NCBI RefSeq assembly: GCF_900496965.1
Contig: NZ_UFQB01000025.1
Span: 1 to 64,000, forward strand
Reading direction: 5' to 3'
Source: Achromobacter agilis
GTDB taxonomy: Bacteria; Pseudomonadota; Gammaproteobacteria; Burkholderiales; Burkholderiaceae_B
Length of the DNA: 64,000 nt
Of the stretch, positions 60,226-64,000 are shown piece by piece. The notes under the pieces are model-generated. The model did no database searches. It was not told the origin of the DNA and saw only the letters and a program-made list of their open reading frames with translations. Made by a program: the position numbers and the translations under genes. The stretch's first letter is position 1, and the number at the start of each line of letters is the position of its first letter.

Positions 60226-63200
60226 ATGCGTATCTCGGAAACCTGTATCAAGCGGCCGGTGTTCGCATCGGTCCTGTCGCTGATCATCGTGCTGATCGGC
60301 CTGATTTCCTATTCGCGCCTGACCGTGCGGGAGTATCCGAAGATCGACGAGCCCATCGTCTCGGTGGACACCACCTACAAGGGCGCCTCGCCCGAGGTGA
60401 TCGAGTCCCAGGTGACCAAGCCGCTGGAGGACCAGCTCGCCGGCATCGAGGGGGTGGACGTGATGACCTCGCGCAGCCGCTCCGAACGCAGCCTGATCAA
60501 CATCAAATTCAGCCTGTCCCGCGACCCCGACGCGGCCGCGGCCGAAGTCCGCGACAAGGTGTCGCGCGCCCGGCGCTTCCTGCCCGACGAAATCGACGAA
60601 CCGATCATCGGCAAGGTCGAGGCGGATTCCCAGCCCATTATCTATATCGCGGTGGAGGCCGGGTCGTACTCCGCCATCCAGACGTCCGATTACATTAACC
60701 GCTACATCAAAACCCGCCTGTCGGTGCTGCCCGGGGCGGCGGAAGTGCGCGTCTTCGGCGAGCGCCTGCCGTCTATGCGCATCTACGTGGACCGCGACAA
60801 GCTGGCTGCCTACGGTCTGACCGTGCAGGACGTCGAATCCGCGCTGCGCAGCCAGAACGTGGAAATCCCGGCCGGCCGCATCGAGTCCCGCGCGCGCGAG
60901 TTCTCGGTCGTGTCCTCGACCGACCTGCAGACGCCGGCGCAGTTCGAGGACGTGATCGTCGCCAACGTGAAGGGCTACCCCGTCCGCCTGCGCGACGTCT
61001 CCAAGGTGGAGATCGCGGCCGCCAGCGACCGCGTGCTGTCGCGCTTCAACGGCAAGCCGGCGATCAACATCGGCGTGACGCGGCAGTCCACCGCCAACCC
61101 GCTGGAACTGTCCAAGGCGGCCCGCGAGGAAGTGGCCCGCCTGAACGAGAACCTGCCGGCGGGCATGAAGCTGAACATCGCGTACGACTCGTCGGTGTTT
61201 ATCGAACGCTCCATCGATTCCGTGTTCCACACCATCGGCGAAGCCATCGCCCTGGTGGTGCTGGTGATCTTTTTCTTCCTGCGCAACCTGCGCGCCAGCA
61301 TCATTCCCATCGTCACCATTCCGGTATCGCTGGTGGGCGCTTGCGCGCTGATGTACCTGTTCGGCTTTTCGATCAACACGCTGACCCTGCTGGCCATGGT
61401 GCTGGCCATCGGCCTGGTGGTGGACGACGCGATCGTAGTGCTGGAAAACATCTTCCGGCACATCGAGGACGGCATGCCGCGCAAGGAGGCGGCCCTGCGC
61501 GGGTCCCGCGAGATCGGCTTCGCCGTGGTCGCGATGACGATGACGCTCGTCACCGTCTACGCGCCGCTGGCGTTCGCCACCGGCCGCACCGGACGGCTGT
61601 TCATCGAATTCGCGCTGGCGCTGGCCGGCGCGGTGCTGGTGTCGGGCTTCGTGGCGCTGACGCTCACCCCCATGATGTGCTCGGTGCTGTTGCGCCACCA
61701 GAGCAGCCACAGCCGCTGGTACAACCTGATCGAAGGCTGGCTGAATGGCATGAGCAACGGTTACCGCCGCGTGCTGGCGGCATCCCTGCGCCACCGCTGG
61801 CTGGTGGTGGCGATCGGCCTGGCGGTTGCGGCCGGCAGCGGCGTGCTGTTCAAGGTGGTCAAGAGCGAACTGGCTCCCATCGAGGACCGCGGCGTGGTGT
61901 TCGGCATCGTCAGCTCGCCGGAAGGCGCCACGCTGAACTACACGCTCGAGAGCATGCTCGGCATCGAAAAATTCTATGCGGACATCCCGGAGGCCAGCGG
62001 CAGCCAAGTCACGGTGGGCTTTCCCACCGTGACGGACGGCACCGCCATCCTGCGCCTGAAACCCTGGGAAGAGCGCAGCCGCAAGCAGCAGACCATCACG
62101 GAGCTGCTGCAGCCGCAATTCGCCTCGCTGCCGGGCGTGCGCGCCTTTCCCACCAATCCGCCGTCGCTGGGCCAGTCCGCGCGCTCCAAGCCGGTGCAGT
62201 TCATCATCATGAGCCAGGCCTCGTACGTGGAACTGGCGCGCCTGACCGATGTGTTCATGGCCGAGCTGCGCAAGTATCCCGGCCTGATCAACCTGGATAC
62301 CGACCTGCGGCTGAATACGCCCGAGCTGCGCGTGCGCGTGGACCGCGACAAGATGGCCGACGTGGGCGCCAACGTGGACACGGTGGGCCGCACGCTGGAA
62401 TCCATGCTGGGCGGGCGGCAGGTCACCCGCTACAAGGATGAGGGCGAACAGTACGACGTGATCGTCCAGGTGACGCCGCGCGACCGCGCCAATCCCACCG
62501 ACATCTCGGGCATCTACGTCCGCGCGCGCGACGGCAGCATGGTGCAGCTGGACAACCTGCTCGGCGTGCACGAAGGGGTGTCGCCGCAGTCGCTGAACCA
62601 CTTCAACCGGCTGCGCGCTGTGAAGATCGACGCCGCGGTAGCCCCGGGCTACGCGCTGGGCGAGGTCCTGACGCACATGCACCAGGTGGCGCGCGACGTG
62701 CTGCCCAACACCATCGTGACCGATCTGGACGGCCAGTCGCGCGAATTCCGCGACTCGTCGGGCAGCATCTACCTGGTCTTCGCGATGGCGCTGGCCTTCA
62801 TCTACCTGGTGCTGGCGGCGCAATTCGAGAGCTGGCGCAATCCGTTCATCATCATGCTGTCGGTGCCGCTGTCCATGACCGGCGCGCTGCTCGCGCTGTG
62901 GCTGACAGGGGGCACCTTGTCCATCTACAGCCAGATCGGCCTGATCACGCTGGTCGGCCTGATTACCAAGCACGGCATCCTGATCGTCGAATTCACGAAC
63001 CAGCTGCGCGACGAGGGCAAGGAACTGTTCGAGGCCGTCATCGAGGCCAGCGTGCTGCGCCTGCGCCCGATCCTGATGACCACCGGCGCCATGGTGCTGG
63101 GCACCGTGCCGCTGGCGCTGTCCACGGGCGCGGGGGCGGAATCGCGCCAGCAGATCGGCTGGGTCCTGGTCGGCGGGCTGATGCTGGGTACACTACTGAC

Positions 63201-63342
63201 CTTGTTCGTCGTGCCGGTGGCCTATACGCTTATCGCTACCGCACGCAAGAAACCCGGCCAGGCCGGCAGCGCAGCGCACCACCCGGACCCGGCTCCGGCC
63301 CCGCACACGCCGCCGGCCGCGCCCGCCCAAGCGTCGGAATAG
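60226..63342 (+). CDS. RND multidrug efflux transporter permease
   Basis: This 1038-residue inner-membrane pump of the AcrB/MexB superfamily (hydrophobe/amphiphile efflux) has 12 helices and two large periplasmic loops. The proton-relay Asp pair in MVLAIGLVVDDAIVVLENIF is near residue 403, and other family segments are present (VREYPKIDEPIVSVDTTYKG at the start, LITLVGLITKHGILIVEF near 910). The tail is Ala/Pro/His-rich. Substrates cannot be predicted. It is in an operon with the adaptor. Confidence 0.95.
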   Translation: MRISETCIKRPVFASVLSLIIVLIGLISYSRLTVREYPKIDEPIVSVDTTYKGASPEVIESQVTKPLEDQLAGIEGVDVMTSRSRSERSLINIKFSLSRDPDAAAAEVRDKVSRARRFLPDEIDEPIIGKVEADSQPIIYIAVEAGSYSAIQTSDYINRYIKTRLSVLPGAAEVRVFGERLPSMRIYVDRDKLAAYGLTVQDVESALRSQNVEIPAGRIESRAREFSVVSSTDLQTPAQFEDVIVANVKGYPVRLRDVSKVEIAAASDRVLSRFNGKPAINIGVTRQSTANPLELSKAAREEVARLNENLPAGMKLNIAYDSSVFIERSIDSVFHTIGEAIALVVLVIFFFLRNLRASIIPIVTIPVSLVGACALMYLFGFSINTLTLLAMVLAIGLVVDDAIVVLENIFRHIEDGMPRKEAALRGSREIGFAVVAMTMTLVTVYAPLAFATGRTGRLFIEFALALAGAVLVSGFVALTLTPMMCSVLLRHQSSHSRWYNLIEGWLNGMSNGYRRVLAASLRHRWLVVAIGLAVAAGSGVLFKVVKSELAPIEDRGVVFGIVSSPEGATLNYTLESMLGIEKFYADIPEASGSQVTVGFPTVTDGTAILRLKPWEERSRKQQTITELLQPQFASLPGVRAFPTNPPSLGQSARSKPVQFIIMSQASYVELARLTDVFMAELRKYPGLINLDTDLRLNTPELRVRVDRDKMADVGANVDTVGRTLESMLGGRQVTRYKDEGEQYDVIVQVTPRDRANPTDISGIYVRARDGSMVQLDNLLGVHEGVSPQSLNHFNRLRAVKIDAAVAPGYALGEVLTHMHQVARDVLPNTIVTDLDGQSREFRDSSGSIYLVFAMALAFIYLVLAAQFESWRNPFIIMLSVPLSMTGALLALWLTGGTLSIYSQIGLITLVGLITKHGILIVEFTNQLRDEGKELFEAVIEASVLRLRPILMTTGAMVLGTVPLALSTGAGAESRQQIGWVLVGGLMLGTLLTLFVVPVAYTLIATARKKPGQAGSAAHHPDPAPAPHTPPAAPAQASE

Positions 63343-63348
63343 TGAGTT

Positions 63349-64000
63349 ATGCGCCAGATCATCTTTGACACCGAAACCACGGGACTGGATCCCGCCCAGG
63401 GCCATCGCATCGTCGAGATCGGCTGTGTGGAACTGGTCAACCGGATGTCCACGGGCAACAACCTGCACATTTACCTGAACCCGGACCGCGATAGCGACCC
63501 GGAAGCCCTGGCCGTGCACGGGCTGACGACCGAATTCCTGTCCGACAAGCCGCGTTTCGCCGAGGTCGCGGACGAATTCGTCAAGTTCATCCAGGGCGCG
63601 GAACTCATCGCGCACAACGCGGCGTTCGACGTGAAGTTCTTCAATGCGGAGCTCGCCAAGACCGGCCGCGGCCCGATCACCGAGTTCTGCGACACGGTCA
63701 CCGATTCCCTGTTGCACGCGCGCTCGCTGTTCCCCGGCAAGCGCAACTCGCTGGACGCGCTGTGCGACCGCTTCGGCATTTCCAACGCCCACCGGACGCT
63801 GCACGGCGCATTGCTGGACTCGCAACTGCTGGCGGAGGTCTGGCTGGCCATGACCCGCGGCCAGGACGCGCTGCTGATCGACGTGGACGACGGCGGCGCA
63901 GCTGGCGGCGATGGCGTCGTGCTGGCCAGGTTCGACGCCTCGGGCCTGCCCGTATTGAAGGCCGGCGACGAAGACCTGGCCGAACACGAGGCCTACCTCG
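63349..64000 (+). CDS. dnaQ: DNA polymerase III epsilon subunit (partial, runs off the end)
   Basis: The first 217 codons of a DnaQ-type 3'-5' exonuclease are present. Exo I (FDTETTGLD), Exo II (HNAAFDVKFF) and Exo III (HRTLHGALLDSQLL) are complete, so the proofreading site is intact. The end is cut by the window at 64000 while still open. It begins six bases after the RND pump stop. Confidence 0.96.
   Translation, partial: MRQIIFDTETTGLDPAQGHRIVEIGCVELVNRMSTGNNLHIYLNPDRDSDPEALAVHGLTTEFLSDKPRFAEVADEFVKFIQGAELIAHNAAFDVKFFNAELAKTGRGPITEFCDTVTDSLLHARSLFPGKRNSLDALCDRFGISNAHRTLHGALLDSQLLAEVWLAMTRGQDALLIDVDDGGAAGGDGVVLARFDASGLPVLKAGDEDLAEHEAYL

Noticed and set aside
59032..62973. 1313-codon open frame on the minus strand opposite the RND efflux genes
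   Set aside because: It is antisense to two genes with clear family motifs, is rich in His, Gln, Arg and Asp as expected of a mirror frame in GC-rich DNA, and has no family pattern.

Overview
The window looks like a chromosome segment of a high-GC betaproteobacterium of the family Alcaligenaceae, most likely Achromobacter or a Bordetella relative. The reasons are a Bordetella-type (bsc/bop/bcr/btr) type III secretion locus, a Bug-family binding protein, a NadQ-NadC pair, and intergenic repeats of the kind common in this family. No phage, insertion sequence, integrase or CRISPR array is visible. Base composition is even, apart from a few AT-rich regulatory gaps.

Bases 1-14365 hold housekeeping and stress genes: a PEBP-family protein, a RhtB exporter, glyA, nrdR, a GlxA-type regulator with an isochorismatase-like hydrolase, ribD, the prkA-yeaH-spoVR operon, tRNA-Ser(GGA), and a Tat-exported PhoX phosphatase with a candidate Pho box.

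Bases 14697-41654 hold the type III secretion system. A minus-strand operon runs bopN(sctW)-sycN-sctX-sctY-sctV-sctD-sctE-sctF. A divergent plus-strand block of about 16.8 kb carries two tandem Bsp22-like tip/filament genes, a small unknown gene, bcrH1, bopD, bopB, bcrH2, a TPR protein, sctI-J-K-L-N-O-P-Q-R-S-T-U, a small chaperone-like gene and sctC. Then come the ECF sigma factor gene btrS and a BspR/BtrA-like anti-sigma candidate. A glutamate-cysteine-ligase-like gene and a BtcA-like chaperone gene lie just beyond sctF. sctD carries an apparent one-base frameshift. No effector gene was recognised.

The main new observation is a conserved two-part promoter, GGAAC-N15-GTTAC. It occurs with identical spacing upstream of five transcription units: bopN, each Bsp22 copy, the bspR-like gene, and the ligase-like/btcA pair. 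It resembles an ECF (HrpL-like) promoter, so it is a good candidate for the BtrS recognition site. It would place the ligase-like gene in the secretion regulon.

Bases 41713-49717 hold the probable partner-switching circuit (BtrU phosphatase, BtrW kinase, BtrV STAS protein). It is interspersed with a periplasmic ABC-type binding protein, an unusual sensor-MFS fusion and alr. Bases 49727-64000 return to general genes: a NadQ-like regulator and nadC with two palindromic candidate operators, a Bug lipoprotein, a DUF533 protein, an OsmC protein, fabI, mltD, gloB, a methyltransferase, rnhA, an RND efflux pair, and dnaQ, which runs off the end.
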